From Pseudoflavonifractor phocaeensis (GTDB lineage Bacteria; Bacillota; Clostridia; Oscillospirales; Oscillospiraceae), in the NCBI RefSeq assembly GCF_021531375.1, contig NZ_JADYTU010000003.1, forward strand, positions 1-64,000: 64,000 nucleotides of DNA, given 5' to 3'. The translations under genes were made by a program, and so were the position numbers. The notes below the pieces were generated by a model that saw nothing but the letters and a program-made list of their open reading frames with translations, had not been told where the DNA came from and did no database searches. Below, piece after piece: positions 53,312-62,254 of the stretch; position 1 is the first letter of the stretch; each line of letters begins with the position of its first letter.

Positions 53312-53779
53312 ATGGTGACTATGGCACAGCGAATTGAAGAACTGCGGACGGAGCGGGGACTGAGCCGGCCGGCCCTGTCCGCCGCCCTGGGTTTCCCCAA
53401 AAACGCGGCGGAGAAGTTTGAGACCGGCAGGGCTACCCCCTCCCGGGAGCAGCAGGAGAAAATGGCGTCCTATTTCGGCGTATCCATGTTCTACCTGCGG
53501 GGAGAGAGCAACGACCGGACCCGCCAGGAGACCTGGATGGACGCGGCTTACGCGGAAGACGAGGAGCCGGCTCCCGCACCTGCGCCCCGGCGGGCGGCCA
53601 GACCCGCAACCCAGGCTGCCCGGCCCGGACAGGAGCAGAACACTGTTTTTGACGCCTTGCTGAACAACAAAGCCTTCCAGGAGATGGTGCGTGCCACCGT
53701 GCTGGAGGTGCTGCGGTCCCAGGAGGGACAGGAACTGCTGGCCCGGACAGTCCGGAAGGAACTGGACCGCCAGCGGTGA
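53312..53779 (+). CDS. XRE-family helix-turn-helix regulator
   Basis: A 155-aa regulator. Residues 7-62 form the XRE domain (IEELRTERGLSRPALSAALGFPKNAAEKFETGRATPS), followed by an Ala/Pro/Arg-rich linker and a C-terminal helix-rich segment. It is divergent from the holin cassette and could control it, in the manner of a phage-type repressor that lost its phage. AAAGGAGG precedes the ATG. Confidence 0.82.
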   Translation: MVTMAQRIEELRTERGLSRPALSAALGFPKNAAEKFETGRATPSREQQEKMASYFGVSMFYLRGESNDRTRQETWMDAAYAEDEEPAPAPAPRRAARPATQAARPGQEQNTVFDALLNNKAFQEMVRATVLEVLRSQEGQELLARTVRKELDRQR

Positions 53780-54333
53780 GAGGACGGAATAGCTGACAGA
53801 CAAGCGGCGGAAGACCGTTTGGGTTCCGGCCGGCTTGGCTGCGATTGCTTCTGCCGGCCAACATGTCCGCGGAGAAGAGAGGCTTACAAAGAGGACCGTC
53901 AGGGTCCTCTTTTTTTGCCTTGCGGCGTTTTGCTTTGCGCGAAAAACCGTGCCTCGCCATATGCCTCCAGATAAATTTGCGAAATATCGCCCGGATTTTC
54001 GCCCTTTTGCCAATATTGTCTTGAAATCAGGACCTAGGAACGTTAAAACGACAAATTTCACAATAATATTGAATCCCATTTTTTGCCTGTTGGAAGGAAT
54101 GACAAAAAGTGGGAGATTTTTTTGAGGATTTAGGATTGCTAATTTAGCCTGATTATGGTGAAATGAAAAAATCCCGAAGAGGTTGCCGCTTTTTTGTGCA
54201 ATTCGACTTGTGGCCGAAAAGCCTTACAGCGTACGGCCTTCACGCTGTTTGTGACAGAAAAAGCAAACGCGAATTGGGTATTTCGATACAGCCGGCATGC
54301 CGCTGTATCAACACAGAAAAAGGAGCGATGTTT
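53780..54333 (+). other. AT-rich leader region before the dipeptide-type ABC operon
   Basis: 554 bp without a gene. Left: the XRE terminator (53888-53917). Middle (53990-54160): AT-rich DNA unlike its surroundings, with several weak promoter-like boxes. Right: the inverted repeat ACAGCGT/ACGCTGT (54226-54248) and the near-perfect palindrome GATACAGC-C-GGCATGCC-GCTGTATC (54285-54309), immediately before the ribosome-binding site. The latter two may be operators or leader stems. Confidence 0.5.
53888..53917 (+). terminator. Terminator after the XRE gene
   Basis: AGAGGACC/GGTCCTCT stem, followed by TTTTTTT. Confidence 0.83.
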
Positions 54334-55952
54334 ATGAAGAAGAAATTGTCTCTCGCGCTTGCGATGCTGCTGTCTGTCTCCATGCTGGCTGTTATGCTGG
54401 CCGGCTGCGGCGGCGGCAGAAACAGCCTGCTGACAGCGGCGCCTCTTCCGGAAGCGCAAGCCAGTCCGCTGGTGCCAGCCAGCCTGCCGCCGGCGGAGCG
54501 CTGAAGCTGGTGCTTTCCACCAACGATGGCTCCACCAAGGATGACCGGGTCCCCACCCCCTGGCTCAACCACAACATGGCCACCAACCTGATGTGGCGCT
54601 GCCTGCTGATGGCTGACAGCAGCCTGACCAAGACTGAGCCCGACCTGGCCGAGAAGGTCGAGATCAGCGAAGACGGTCTTACTTACACCATCACCCTGAA
54701 GGACGGCCTGAAGTGGTCCGACGGCGAGGCCCTCACCGCTGACGACGTGCTGTGGTCCATCGACGGTGTTCTGGCCGCCACCAACAAGAACTCCATCTAC
54801 TCCGCGGCGTTCGGCAAGATCACCGAGAAGAGCGCCGAGGGCAATGTCATCACCCTGAAGCTGGACGCTCCCTATGCCTCCATGCTGGACATCCTGGCTC
54901 AGTTCTCCATTCTGCCCAAGCACTGCCTGGAGAGCGCCGATCCCGCCACCATCGACACCGCCGACTTCAGGAAGAATCCCGTCACCTCCGGCTACTACAT
55001 GATGGACCAGATGAACGCTGGCAACTACTTCACTCTGAAGCTGAACCCCAACTATGAGGGCACCGCCCCCAAGATCGAGAAGGTCACCGTTTCCTTCGTC
55101 ACCGACTTCCTGACCGCCGCCCAGTCCGGCAGCGCCGACTTCCTGTACGGCAACGCCTCTGACCTGGTCAGCGGCATGGAGGCTCTGAGCAACTACCAGT
55201 CCATCCCCGTGGACGTGCTGTTCTACAAGTACTTCATCTTCAACATGAAGGGTGTTGACGGCAAGGAGAACGAGGCCATGCAGCCCATCGCGGTCCGCCA
55301 GGCTCTGATCAAGGCCATCGACCGCGCTACTCTGGCCGCTCTGTACCCCTCCGCCCTGGTGCTGAACTCCGGCGTGCCCAATGCCAACGAGGCTTACAAC
55401 GGCTTTGAGTACAAGTACGATCCCGAGGCCGCCAAGGCTGAGATCGCCGCTTCCGGCTATGATATGAGCCGTACCCTGCGCATCTGCTACTACAACAACG
55501 ATCAGACCTCCATCGACCTGATCAACATGGTGGTCTTCTATCTGGAGCAGGCCGGTCTGAAGGTCGAGGCCACCCTGTCCAACGACGGCACCACCGACCT
55601 GTTCACCACCCGCGAGTACGACATCGGCTTCAAGGGCAAGAGCTCCTTCTCCATGGAGGAGTGGTACTCCGAGTACATGAGCACCGACGCCCTGTTCGCC
55701 AACATCTTCGGCGGCGACACCGCTTTTGACGCCGCCATCGCCGCTCTGTCCGCCTCCACCACTTAGGAGGCCAAGAACGCCGCTCTGAAGGACCTGCAGG
55801 CCCTGGAGCAGGAGAAGATGTACAAGGTGCCTGTGTTCACCGTGGGCAACTATGTCTTCGTCAGCAACAACGTGAAGGTCCCCTCCGGCGTGGAGTTCTG
55901 CAACCCCCTGTATGCCTGTGACATTGACTATGCCAACTGGGAGCTGGCCTGA
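54334..55952 (+). pseudogene. Dipeptide-type ABC substrate-binding lipoprotein, disrupted twice
   Basis: An extracellular solute-binding family 5 protein gene. The start ATG 54334 (AGGAG eight bases upstream) gives a clean signal peptide MKKKLSLALAMLLSVSMLA with lipobox LAGC. After GCGGG the frame breaks: one base appears lost near 54420 (GGCAG-AAACAG where GGCAGCAAACAG would keep frame), and the rest lies in another frame. Near the end a TAG at 55764-55766 replaces a probable CAG, cutting 62 residues that continue in frame to the TGA at 55950-55952 (EAKNAALKDL to NWELA). The body (SEDGLTYTITLKDGLKWSDGEALTADDV) is otherwise well preserved, so the damage is recent or due to sequencing error. 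Confidence 0.85.
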
Positions 55953-56009
55953 GCTGAACCGGCTGGTTCTCTGATAACAGTCCATCATTCCCCCAGATGA
56001 TCTGAAGGA

Positions 56010-56043
56010 GGGAGAGACGCAAGCCTTGCCCTGCGTCTCTCCC
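56010..56043 (+). terminator. Hairpin between the binding-protein gene and the permeases
   Basis: GGGAGAGACGCA/TGCGTCTCTCCC 12-bp perfect stem with only a weak T tail (TTGTC). More likely a processing or attenuation stem inside the operon than a full stop. Confidence 0.65.
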
Positions 56044-56102
56044 TTGTCATTCCACCGGAGATATTTGAGGTCCGTTTCCCTGCGAACAAAAGGAGTGAAA
56101 TC

Positions 56103-57062
56103 ATGCTCAAATTCATTCTGAAAAAACTGGCGATGATGATCCCCATGCTTCTGGTCATCAGCCTTATCGTATTTGTGGGCCTGCGGTCCACCGGCATCGA
56201 CCCGATCACCTTTATGGTCCCGCCGGAAGTCCAGTCCCAGTCCCCCGAGATCGTGGATCAGCTGCGTGAGGAACTGGGTCTGAACGATCCGCTGATCGTG
56301 CAGTATGTCAGATGGCTGGGCGATATCCTGCACGGCGACCTGGGCCTGACCAACAAGGGCGAGAGCGTGGCCGACATCATTGCCACTCGATTGCCCTATA
56401 CGCTGGAGCTTTCGGCCTATGCCATGCTCTTCAGTGCCGTCATCGGCATCGGCATCGGCATTATCAGCGCCATCCGGCAAAACGGCATCGTGGACTATAT
56501 CGGCCGTGTGCTGGCGGTGCTGGGCCAGGCGGTGCCCCAGTTCCTGGTGGGTATCGTGCTGATCTGGATCTTCTCCATCAAGCTGGGTATCTTCCCTGCG
56601 GCGAACCGCGTCAGTCCTGACGCCACCAACGCCTTTGTGGACGCCTTCATGCATCTGTTCCTGCCGGTACTCACCCTGACCATCGGCATGGTGGCCGTGC
56701 TGATGCGCTATGCCCGCAACACCATGCTGGACGTGCTCAACAGCGATTACATCAAGACCGCCCGCTCCAAGGGCATCCCCGAGTGGAAGGTCTACATGAA
56801 GCATGGCTTCCGCAACGCCATGAAGCCCGTGCTGGTCATCCTGATGTACCGCATCCCCGCCCTCATCGGCGGCTCCGTGGTCATTGAGTCGGTGTTCTCC
56901 TATCCCGGTATCGGGACCACCATGGCCAACGCCGTCACCTCCATGGACTATAACCTGGTGCTGGTCATTACCCTGATCATTGCCGCCGTGATGCTGATCT
57001 GCTCCTTCATGGTGGATGTGTTCAATGCGCTGCTGGATCCCCGTGTCCGGCTGGGCGAGTAA
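56103..57062 (+). CDS. Peptide/nickel-type ABC transporter permease (DppB/OppB)
   Basis: A 319-aa permease with six membrane segments, the first at residues 8-28. The family N-terminal segment MLKFILKKLAMMIPMLLVISLIVF and the loop (RYARNTMLDVLNSDYIKTARSKG) contacting the ATPases are present. AAAGGAG precedes the ATG. First intact gene of a dppBCDF-like run; its binding protein upstream is broken. Confidence 0.9.
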   Translation: MLKFILKKLAMMIPMLLVISLIVFVGLRSTGIDPITFMVPPEVQSQSPEIVDQLREELGLNDPLIVQYVRWLGDILHGDLGLTNKGESVADIIATRLPYTLELSAYAMLFSAVIGIGIGIISAIRQNGIVDYIGRVLAVLGQAVPQFLVGIVLIWIFSIKLGIFPAANRVSPDATNAFVDAFMHLFLPVLTLTIGMVAVLMRYARNTMLDVLNSDYIKTARSKGIPEWKVYMKHGFRNAMKPVLVILMYRIPALIGGSVVIESVFSYPGIGTTMANAVTSMDYNLVLVITLIIAAVMLICSFMVDVFNALLDPRVRLGE

Positions 57063-57078
57063 GAAAGGAGGAACGGCT

Positions 57079-57972
57079 ATGAGCGAAACCAAGACACTGA
57101 GTATCAAGGAACAAAATAAGAGCGCGGCCTCCTCTCTGATGAAGAAGAATATCCGCAAGTTCCTGCGCAACAAGCTGGCCGTATTCGGCCTTGTGGTCAT
57201 CGTGATCATGACCGTGGCCTGTGTCGCCGGCATGATCCTTGGGGTCGATTACAGCACCCCCAACCCCACCATCATGAGAGCCGCACCTGACGCGGCCCAC
57301 ATCTTCGGCACGGACACCATCGGCCGTGACCTGTTCGCCCGTGTCCTGTACGGCGGCTGCTACTCCATCTTTATCGGCGTATTCTGCGCCGTGCTGTCCA
57401 GCGTGGTGGGCGCCATCCTGGGCGCCATCGCCGGCTATTTCGGCCGCTGGGTGGATGCGGTCATTGTCCGTATCTCCGAGATCTTCCTGGCGTTCCCCCA
57501 GCTGGTGCTGGTCATGATGCTGGTGGCCATCCTCAACAAGCGCAGCATGGGCAACATGCTCTTCGTGTTCGTCGTCACCGGCTGGATGACCACCTTCCGT
57601 ATGGTGCGAAACGAGTTCATGAGCCTGAAGGGCGAGACCTACGTCAAGGTCTGCGAGGCCTTTGGCATGTCCCGGGCCAACGTGATGTTCAAGCAGATCC
57701 TGCCCAACGTCATGACCCCCATCATCGTCTCCACCACCACCAACGTGGCCTACTTTATCCTGCAGGAGGCCGCCCTGAGCTTCATCGGCCTGGGCGTGGC
57801 CGACTCCACCCCCACCTGGGGCAACATCCTCAACGCCGCCAAGAGCATCCAGGTGGTGCAGAACCAGTGGTGGATCTGGGTGTTCCCCGGTCTGGCGATC
57901 AGTCTGTTCGTGCTGGCTATCAACTTCTTTGGCGACGGCCTGCGCGATGTGCTGGACGCCAAGCAGCAGTAA
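57079..57972 (+). CDS. Peptide/nickel-type ABC transporter permease (DppC/OppC)
   Basis: A 297-aa permease. N-terminal OppC-type segment (KFLRNKLAVFGLVVIVIM), then HIFGTDTIGRDLFARVLYG, the conserved DppC motif, and the EAA-like loop EAFGMSRANVMFKQILPNV. ATG 57079 has AAAGGAGG upstream, 16 bp after the DppB-type stop. Confidence 0.9.
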   Translation: MSETKTLSIKEQNKSAASSLMKKNIRKFLRNKLAVFGLVVIVIMTVACVAGMILGVDYSTPNPTIMRAAPDAAHIFGTDTIGRDLFARVLYGGCYSIFIGVFCAVLSSVVGAILGAIAGYFGRWVDAVIVRISEIFLAFPQLVLVMMLVAILNKRSMGNMLFVFVVTGWMTTFRMVRNEFMSLKGETYVKVCEAFGMSRANVMFKQILPNVMTPIIVSTTTNVAYFILQEAALSFIGLGVADSTPTWGNILNAAKSIQVVQNQWWIWVFPGLAISLFVLAINFFGDGLRDVLDAKQQ

Positions 57973-57984
57973 GGAGGCGGCAGT

Positions 57985-59043
57985 ATGGATAACAAAGAGA
58001 TCATTCTGGACGTAGAAAATCTGAATACCACCTTTATCTCCGATCGGAAGAAAATCCGTATCGTAAAAAATGTCTCCTTCCAGCTCAAGCGGGGCACCGC
58101 CCTGGCTGTGGTGGGCGAGTCCGGCTGCGGTAAGAGCGTGACCATGAACTCCATCATGCGGTTCTTGGGCAAGAACGCCATTGTGGAGGCGGACAAGATC
58201 CAGTATAACGCTCTGCGGGACGGCAAAGTCACCGAGTACCGGCTGGAAAATATCGAGAAGCCCCACGGTCCTGAAATGCGCGCCCTGCGCGGCCCCGAGA
58301 TGTCCATGGTGTTCCAGGACCCCATGTCCAGCCTGAACCCCGTGTATAAAGTGGGCGACCAGGTGGCCGAGGGCCTTTTGCAGCACAACAAGGGCATGAC
58401 CAAGGCCCAGGCCCGGGAAAAGGTGCTGGAGATGTTCCGCAAGCTGGGCATCCCCGATCCCGAGGAGCGCATCGACTGCTACCCCCACCAGTTCTCCGGC
58501 GGCATGAAGCAGCGCGTGGTCATCGCCATCGCCATGATCTGTAACCCCGAGCTCATCATCTGCGACGAGCCCACCACCGCTCTGGACGTGACCATCCAGG
58601 CCCAGATCATGGAACTGCTGAAAGAGATGCAGCTCAAGGACGGCAAGAGCATCATCCTCATCACCCACAACATGGGTCTGGTGGCTGAGATGGCCGACGA
58701 GGTGTGCGTCATGTACATGGGCCGGGTGGTAGAATTCGGTTCCCTGGAGGACGTGTTCGACCACACCAGCCACCCCTACACCCAGGCGCTGCTGCGCAGC
58801 GTGCCTGTGCTGGGTCTGGCCGACGGCCAGAAGCTGGAGACCATCCCCGGCGCCACGCCCAACCCCGCCGACCTGAAGGGCGGCTGCGAGTTTGCTGACC
58901 GCTGCCCCTATGCCACCGACGCCTGCCGGGAGAAGGACATCCCCATGTTCCAGCTGTCTCCGGGCCACCGTGTGCGCTGCCTGAGATACAGCGAGTATCC
59001 CGTCGTCGGGAGCGGCGAAGCCGAAGTTGCGGAGGTGCAGTAA
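57985..59043 (+). CDS. Peptide-type ABC transporter ATPase (DppD/OppD)
   Basis: A 352-aa ATPase. Walker A is GESGCGKSVT, signature FSGGMKQRV, Walker B LIICDEPTTALDV, H-loop ITHNMG. The C-terminal oligopeptide/dipeptide domain ends with a Cys-bearing segment (CEFADRCPYATDAC) that in this family binds an Fe-S cluster. The gene contains an insertion (NALRDGKVTEYRLENIEKPHG) between Walker A and the Q-loop. AAGGAGG precedes the ATG; stop and next start are one base apart. Confidence 0.92.
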   Translation: MDNKEIILDVENLNTTFISDRKKIRIVKNVSFQLKRGTALAVVGESGCGKSVTMNSIMRFLGKNAIVEADKIQYNALRDGKVTEYRLENIEKPHGPEMRALRGPEMSMVFQDPMSSLNPVYKVGDQVAEGLLQHNKGMTKAQAREKVLEMFRKLGIPDPEERIDCYPHQFSGGMKQRVVIAIAMICNPELIICDEPTTALDVTIQAQIMELLKEMQLKDGKSIILITHNMGLVAEMADEVCVMYMGRVVEFGSLEDVFDHTSHPYTQALLRSVPVLGLADGQKLETIPGATPNPADLKGGCEFADRCPYATDACREKDIPMFQLSPGHRVRCLRYSEYPVVGSGEAEVAEVQ

Positions 59044-59044
59044 G

Positions 59045-60088
59045 ATGAGTGAAAACAAGGAAATTATCTTTAAGGTGCAAAACCTTCGCACCTGGTTCCC
59101 CATTACCAAAGGCGCCTTTAAGAAGGTAGTGGGCCATGTCAAGGCCGTGGACGACGTCAGTCTGGAGGTCTACAAGGGAGAGACTTTGGGCATCGTGGGC
59201 GAGTCCGGCTGCGGAAAGTCCACCTTCGGAAAAACGCTGATGATGCTGGAACGTGCCACCGGCGGTCAGGTGCTGTTCAATTACGACGGCGAGTTCCGGG
59301 ACATCACCAAGTTCAATAAGGACGAGATGTTCGACTTCCGCAAGAAGGTGCAGATGGTTTTCCAGGACCCCTACTCCGCCCTGAACCCCCAGAAGAAGAT
59401 CTATACCTCCTTTGAGGAGCCTCTGGTGGTCCACGGCATGAAGGACCAGGCCCAGCGGGAGGCGCGGATGCAGGAAGTGCTGAAGATGGTCAACATCCAG
59501 CCTGACTACCTGATGCGCTACCCCCACGAGTTTTCCGGCGGTCAGCGCCAGCGTCTGTGTATCGCCCGGGCGCTGGAGGTCATGCCCGAGGTGCTGATCT
59601 GTGACGAGCCCGTGTCCGCGCTGGACGTGTCCATCCAGGCCCAGGTGCTGAACCTGATGAAGGACATTCAGAAGGAACTGAATCTGACCTACCTCTTCAT
59701 CGCCCACGACCTGAGCGTGGTGCAGTACATGTCTGACCGCATCGTGGTCATGTATCTGGGCAAGATCGTGGAGGTGGCCGATTCCCGGGCCCTGTATGAC
59801 GAGCCTCTGCACCCCTATACCCGGGCTCTGCTGTCCGCCATCCCCGTACCCGACATCCACAACACCAAAAAGCGCCAGGTTCTGGAGGGCGAGGTGCCCA
59901 GTCCCATCCACAAGCCCTCCGGCTGTGCCTTCCATAACCGCTGTCCCCACTGTATGGAGATCTGCAAGCAGGTGGACCCCACTCTGGCTGTGCAGAATCC
60001 CGAGAACGGCCACATGGTGGCCTGCCACCTGTATGCGGAGCAGCAGAAGAAGCTCCAGGAGGAGCAGGCTGCCGCGTCCCAGGCATAA
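59045..60088 (+). CDS. Peptide-type ABC transporter ATPase (DppF/OppF)
   Basis: A 347-aa ATPase partner of the DppD type. Walker A GESGCGKSTFG, signature FSGGQRQRLC, Walker B VLICDEPVSALDV, H-loop IAHDLS; C-terminal Cys cluster CAFHNRCPHCMEIC. The ATG follows the previous TAA by one base, so the two ATPases are coupled. Confidence 0.92.
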   Translation: MSENKEIIFKVQNLRTWFPITKGAFKKVVGHVKAVDDVSLEVYKGETLGIVGESGCGKSTFGKTLMMLERATGGQVLFNYDGEFRDITKFNKDEMFDFRKKVQMVFQDPYSALNPQKKIYTSFEEPLVVHGMKDQAQREARMQEVLKMVNIQPDYLMRYPHEFSGGQRQRLCIARALEVMPEVLICDEPVSALDVSIQAQVLNLMKDIQKELNLTYLFIAHDLSVVQYMSDRIVVMYLGKIVEVADSRALYDEPLHPYTRALLSAIPVPDIHNTKKRQVLEGEVPSPIHKPSGCAFHNRCPHCMEICKQVDPTLAVQNPENGHMVACHLYAEQQKKLQEEQAAASQA

Positions 60089-60103
60089 GAAAGGAAGAAC
60101 ACT

Positions 60104-61717
60104 GTGTTTCTGCCGATCAATTGGCACTGTGATGTGCTGGTAGTTGGCAGCGGCATTGCCGGCCTTATGGCCGCCATTGAGGCGGCCGAGGCCGGTTGTG
60201 CTGCTACCCTCATGACCAGCGTCAAGCTCTTCTACGGCTCCAGCTTTTACCCCGGCACTTGGGGGTTGGGGCTGATCGGTCCGGAGGATCGGGCGGACCA
60301 GGCAGACCTGGTCAGCACCATTCAGGAAGTAGGCTGCGGCATGGCCAGCCAGGAAATGGCGGAGACTTTTGTGGACGGCATTCAACCGGCTATTGAAAAG
60401 GTGCGGGCCATGGGCGTGCGGCTGCGCCAGGCGGTCCAGAAGGACCAGCGGGAATTTATTCCCTGTTTTGACCACAAAGGCCGGGACTGGAACGGCATCG
60501 AGTTTGACAGCGCCCGACAGGTCTTCGGAAAACGTCTGGAGGAGCTGGGCGTTCAGATCCTGGAGCGCTGCGAGGTCCTGCAGTTGGTCCGCTCCGAAGG
60601 GCGGGTATGCGGCGCCGTGGTGTGCCGCCAAAATGAGCTGCATTATTTGGGTTGCCGCGCCCTGGTGCTGGCCACCGGCGGCTACGGGAGCCTGTTCCGC
60701 TATCATCTGTGTACGGAAGATGTGGCGGGGATGGGACAGGCCCTGGCGCTGGAGGCCGGCTGTTCCCTGGTCAACATGGAGTTTATGCAGATGATGCCCG
60801 GCTACATCTCCCCGGCCCCCAAGACCATTTTCAATGAGAAGACCTTCCGCTTTGTCCACATACGCCGGAATGACGGCGGAGAGCTCCTGCCTCCGGGAGC
60901 GGAGACAGACCGGCTTTTGGATCTGCGCTCCGGGCACGGCCCCTTTACGTCACGGTTGGATTCCCGAGAGGTGGACCTGGCGCTGTTCCGGGCCTTTTTG
61001 GAGGACGAGCGGGGAGTGGAGGTGACCTACTCCGACGCGCTGCGCAAGGCCCCTCCGGAGTTTATTACCACCTACTTCGACTGGCTGCGGGAGGCCAAGG
61101 GGCTGACCATGGATGACCCCATCCACATCGGCGTCTTCGCCCACGCCGCCAACGGCGGGGTGCGCATCGACCCGGAGGCCTTTACCGGAGTGCCCGGACT
61201 GTTTGCCTGCGGCGAGGTCACCGGCGGCATGCACGGAGCTGACCGGATCGGTGGCCTGTCCACGGCCAACGGACTGGTATTTGGCGGAAAGGCCGGACGG
61301 AGCGCCGCCGCGTCCTGCTTGGGTACGCCCCAGCCGCCGGAACAGTGCGCCTTTGAGGGCCATTCCTGTACCGACCCGGCGGGGACCCTGCGGGCGTTGC
61401 AGCAGCTGATGTTCCAAAATGCCATGATCGCCCGCAGCGAGACGGGCTTGAACGGCGCGCTGGAGCGGCTGGATGCCCTGGAGGCGGGGCTTAACCGTCG
61501 GCCCAGCGCGGACCCCCGGGCCATCGCCGGGGAGCGGGAGATCACGGCCCGGCTGACCACCGCCCGCTGCGTCCTTCAGGCGGCCCTGCTGCGGAGAGAG
61601 AGCCGTGGCTCCCATTATCGGGAGGATTTTCCCCATCAGGATCCCGCGTTGGAGCGGCAGATCATCCTTCGAAAGGAAAACGGCATAACAGCGCGCTTTT
61701 CTGACGCATTACCATAA
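60104..61717 (+). CDS. FAD-dependent oxidoreductase, fumarate reductase/L-aspartate oxidase type
   Basis: A 537-aa flavoprotein. The FAD motif is VLVVGSGIAGLMAAIEAAEAG; later LVLATGGYGSLF, and the active-site stretch LFACGEVTGGMHGADRIGGLS containing the Arg proton donor. The C-terminal helical domain is of the SdhA/NadB kind. NadB proper would neighbour nadA/nadC, absent here; no Fe-S or membrane subunit follows. It starts at a GTG (60104) with AAAGGAAG, 15 bp after the ATPase gene, so it belongs to the transport operon and may act on the imported compound. Confidence 0.83.
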   Translation: MFLPINWHCDVLVVGSGIAGLMAAIEAAEAGCAATLMTSVKLFYGSSFYPGTWGLGLIGPEDRADQADLVSTIQEVGCGMASQEMAETFVDGIQPAIEKVRAMGVRLRQAVQKDQREFIPCFDHKGRDWNGIEFDSARQVFGKRLEELGVQILERCEVLQLVRSEGRVCGAVVCRQNELHYLGCRALVLATGGYGSLFRYHLCTEDVAGMGQALALEAGCSLVNMEFMQMMPGYISPAPKTIFNEKTFRFVHIRRNDGGELLPPGAETDRLLDLRSGHGPFTSRLDSREVDLALFRAFLEDERGVEVTYSDALRKAPPEFITTYFDWLREAKGLTMDDPIHIGVFAHAANGGVRIDPEAFTGVPGLFACGEVTGGMHGADRIGGLSTANGLVFGGKAGRSAAASCLGTPQPPEQCAFEGHSCTDPAGTLRALQQLMFQNAMIARSETGLNGALERLDALEAGLNRRPSADPRAIAGEREITARLTTARCVLQAALLRRESRGSHYREDFPHQDPALERQIILRKENGITARFSDALP

Positions 61718-61729
61718 GGAGGAATTTTT

Positions 61730-62179
61730 GTGATTTATACAAAACGTGATCGGCTGGGACGCTATAAAGGGATCAGCGCCCCTCTGGATACTGCCATCGA
61801 CTTTTTGGTTTCTGCCGACCTGACCAAGCTGGCGATGGGCCGCAACGAGGTAGACGGCGACAACGTGTTCATCAACCGCTTTGATTACACCACCATGCCC
61901 GAGGAGCAGGCATCCTGGGAGGGCCACAAGTATTACGCCGACATCCATGTGGTGCTGGAGGGTGAGGAGCGCATCGGCGTCACCGACGCTGCGTCCCTCA
62001 CCGCCGGGGCCTACGACGAGGCGGGGGATTTTATCCCCTATGAGGGGCCCGTAGACGCCTGGGTCACCATGCGCCCCGGCGACATTCTCATTGTCTACCC
62101 CGAGGATGTGCACATGGTGAAGGTGCAGCTCGACGGAGCGTGCCAGGTCAAGAAGGCCGTCTTTAAAGTCAAAGTGTGA
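61730..62179 (+). CDS. YhcH/YjgK/YiaL-family protein
   Basis: A 149-aa cupin-like protein of the YhcH/YjgK/YiaL family (relatives include the beta-subunit of evolved beta-galactosidase and a sialic acid anomerase). Family blocks: FINRFDYTTMPEEQASWEGHKYYADIHVVLEGEERI and MRPGDILIVYPEDVHMV with metal-binding His/Glu. It probably handles a sugar anomer. GTG start with AAGGAGG, 12 bp after the flavoprotein gene, last in the operon. Confidence 0.87.
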   Translation: MIYTKRDRLGRYKGISAPLDTAIDFLVSADLTKLAMGRNEVDGDNVFINRFDYTTMPEEQASWEGHKYYADIHVVLEGEERIGVTDAASLTAGAYDEAGDFIPYEGPVDAWVTMRPGDILIVYPEDVHMVKVQLDGACQVKKAVFKVKV

Positions 62180-62194
62180 CCGCCATATTGTGAA

Positions 62195-62230
62195 AACAAG
62201 ACCCGTCTGGAATTCCAGACGGGTCTTGTT
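62195..62230. terminator. Bidirectional terminator between convergent genes
   Basis: AACAAGACCCGTCTGG/CCAGACGGGTCTTGTT 16-bp perfect stem, then TTTG on the plus strand; TTTC on the minus. Confidence 0.88.
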
Positions 62231-62254
62231 TTTGTGTGTCAGGGATAGCGGCGG

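Noticed and set aside
55764-55766. TAG in the binding-protein gene read as an amino acid (stop recoding)
   Set aside because: TAG ends other normal genes here (sugar nucleotidyltransferase, FadR-type regulator), and the same gene also has a frameshift, so mutation or sequence error is simpler.
54240-57233. A 997-codon open frame on the minus strand across the dipeptide-transporter genes, and similar long frames at 7881-10268, 57022-59142 and 58709-60937
   Set aside because: They are shadows of highly GC-biased genes on the other strand: the translations are low-complexity (His, Gln, Gly, Val-rich), have no family motifs, and the plus-strand genes are certain.
60104-61717. L-aspartate oxidase (nadB) call
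   Set aside because: The fold matches, but nadA and nadC are absent and the gene is fused into a transport operon; a different substrate is at least as likely.
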